Positions 63,407-64,000 of a DNA stretch of 64,000 nucleotides are shown in pieces; the first letter of the stretch is position 1, and the number at the start of each line of letters is the position of its first letter. The DNA lies in the NCBI RefSeq assembly GCF_008932245.1, contig NZ_CP034910.1, positions 248,001-312,000 of the forward strand, read 5' to 3'. Position numbers and translations under genes: made by a program. The notes below the pieces were generated by a model. That model did not search any database, was not told the origin of the DNA, and was given only the letters and a program-made list of their open reading frames with translations. The stretch is from Sinorhizobium alkalisoli. Its GTDB lineage: Bacteria > Pseudomonadota > Alphaproteobacteria > Rhizobiales > Rhizobiaceae.

Positions 63407-64000
63407 TCACGCATCAGGTGCATTGTCTCCGACAGTGAAGATGCCGAGCTTGTCGAGGGGGCTGATGACGGTGCGCACCGTGCGCGTCGCGACCTTGGTA
63501 TAGAAGGCGGTGTTCTCCAGCTTGGTATGCCCAAGCAGGACCTGGATCACGCGGATATCGGTACCGTCCTCGAGCAGATGGGTGGCGAAGCTGTGGCGCA
63601 GCGTGTGCGGGCCGACCCGCTTCCCGATGTCGGCCGCTCGAGCCGCTTCGACGACAATGCGATGGAGCTGGCGCGTGCTGATCGGCTTTGTGTAATGCTG
63701 TCCCGGGAACAGCCAGCCGTCGCGATGCATCACGCCCTGCTGATACCCGACCTTCCACCAGTGCCGTAGCAGGGTGAGCAGGTCTTGAGACAGTATGGCA
63801 TTGCGATACTGTCCGCCCTTGCCGCGTTCGACCCGGATCAGCATACGCTCGCTATCAATGTCGCGGACCTTGAGCATCGATATCTCCGCCACACGAAGGC
63901 CTGCGCCATAGGCGACCGACAGGGCCGCCTGATGCTTGAGGCAGGTGGTCGCGTTGAGCAGTCGGGTTACTTCGTCCCGGCTCAGAACGACAGGGAGCTT
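63407..64000 (-). CDS. Tyrosine recombinase/integrase (N-terminus beyond window)
   Basis: 197 codons are present; the start lies past the right edge. The catalytic domain is complete: the first Arg in AYGAGLRVAEI, a Lys in RVERGKGGQYR, HTLRHSFATHLLEDG (His and Arg), LLGHTKLENTAFY (His and the nucleophilic Tyr). It belongs to the XerC/D-like integrase family. The stop is 3 bases before the IS91 transposase start, so the two are co-transcribed. It probably takes part in mobility or resolution of the same element. Confidence 0.88.
   Translation of the reverse strand, partial: KLPVVLSRDEVTRLLNATTCLKHQAALSVAYGAGLRVAEISMLKVRDIDSERMLIRVERGKGGQYRNAILSQDLLTLLRHWWKVGYQQGVMHRDGWLFPGQHYTKPISTRQLHRIVVEAARAADIGKRVGPHTLRHSFATHLLEDGTDIRVIQVLLGHTKLENTAFYTKVATRTVRTVISPLDKLGIFTVGDNAPDA

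Overview
The window is GC-rich alphaproteobacterial DNA of a rhizobial type (Rhizobium/Sinorhizobium/Mesorhizobium-like). I infer this from protein character, the density of RbsABC-type sugar importers and the style of the mobile elements; no rRNA or tRNA is present to fix the taxon. It reads like accessory or megaplasmid sequence: four ribose-class (CUT2) ABC importers, each tied to its own catabolic genes, interspersed with regulators and broken mobile DNA.

Layout. (1) 1-2516: a HisD-like dehydrogenase (probably sulfopropanediol dehydrogenase, HpsN-like) overlapping a truncated SDR, divergent from a LacI regulator. (2) 2943-9350: SBP, permease, ATPase, permease, Gfo/Idh/MocA oxidoreductase and SDR, mostly linked by ATGA overlaps; a decayed oxidoreductase stub and a VOC protein follow. 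(3) 10588-14298: a GlcG/HbpS-like protein, an IclR regulator, a zinc alcohol dehydrogenase and a nitrilase-superfamily hydrolase. (4) 27138 down to 14535, minus strand: an operon of about 12.6 kb with SBP, ATPase, two permeases, two GMC oxidoreductases each paired with a gluconate-2-dehydrogenase-subunit-3-like partner, an SDR, a PfkB kinase (probably tagatose kinase) and a stand-alone GatZ/KbaZ protein. This looks like polyol or ketose catabolism ending in tagatose-6-phosphate. Palindromes of one sequence family lie in front of both the nitrilase gene and this operon, suggesting a common regulator, perhaps the IclR protein.

(5) 27565-36518: an AraC regulator, then an operon for an aromatic acid: a molybdenum hydroxylase whose large subunit is fused to a CoxG-like domain, its FAD and 2Fe-2S subunits, an acyl-CoA ligase, a crotonase and a BenE transporter. 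(6) 36751-38488: a wrecked sacsin/NOV-type ATPase gene (internal loss, frameshift, nonsense codon) cut by the tail of an IS91-like transposase. (7) 39272-46921: amidohydrolase, TorT-like SBP, ATPase, permease, FAD monooxygenase and a double Lrp/AsnC regulator. (8) 56479 down to 47723, minus strand: ROK regulator, M20 peptidase, two paralogous SBPs, permease, YhfX-like PLP protein, single-domain ATPase and a SIS isomerase/deglycase, forming a coherent but unassigned pathway. (9) 56691-64000: a 5'-truncated group II intron with a frameshifted reverse transcriptase but an intact domain V, truncated gene remnants, an AraC/GST divergent pair, an (AT)13 microsatellite, and an IS91 transposase beside a tyrosine recombinase that runs off the window.

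The best candidates for undescribed biology are the YhfX/SIS/M20/ROK module, the CoxL-CoxG fusion operon, the paired GMC/subunit-3 enzymes inside the tagatose operon, and the TorT-like importer linked to an amidohydrolase and a flavin monooxygenase. All functions are read from sequence by eye; no database search was made.
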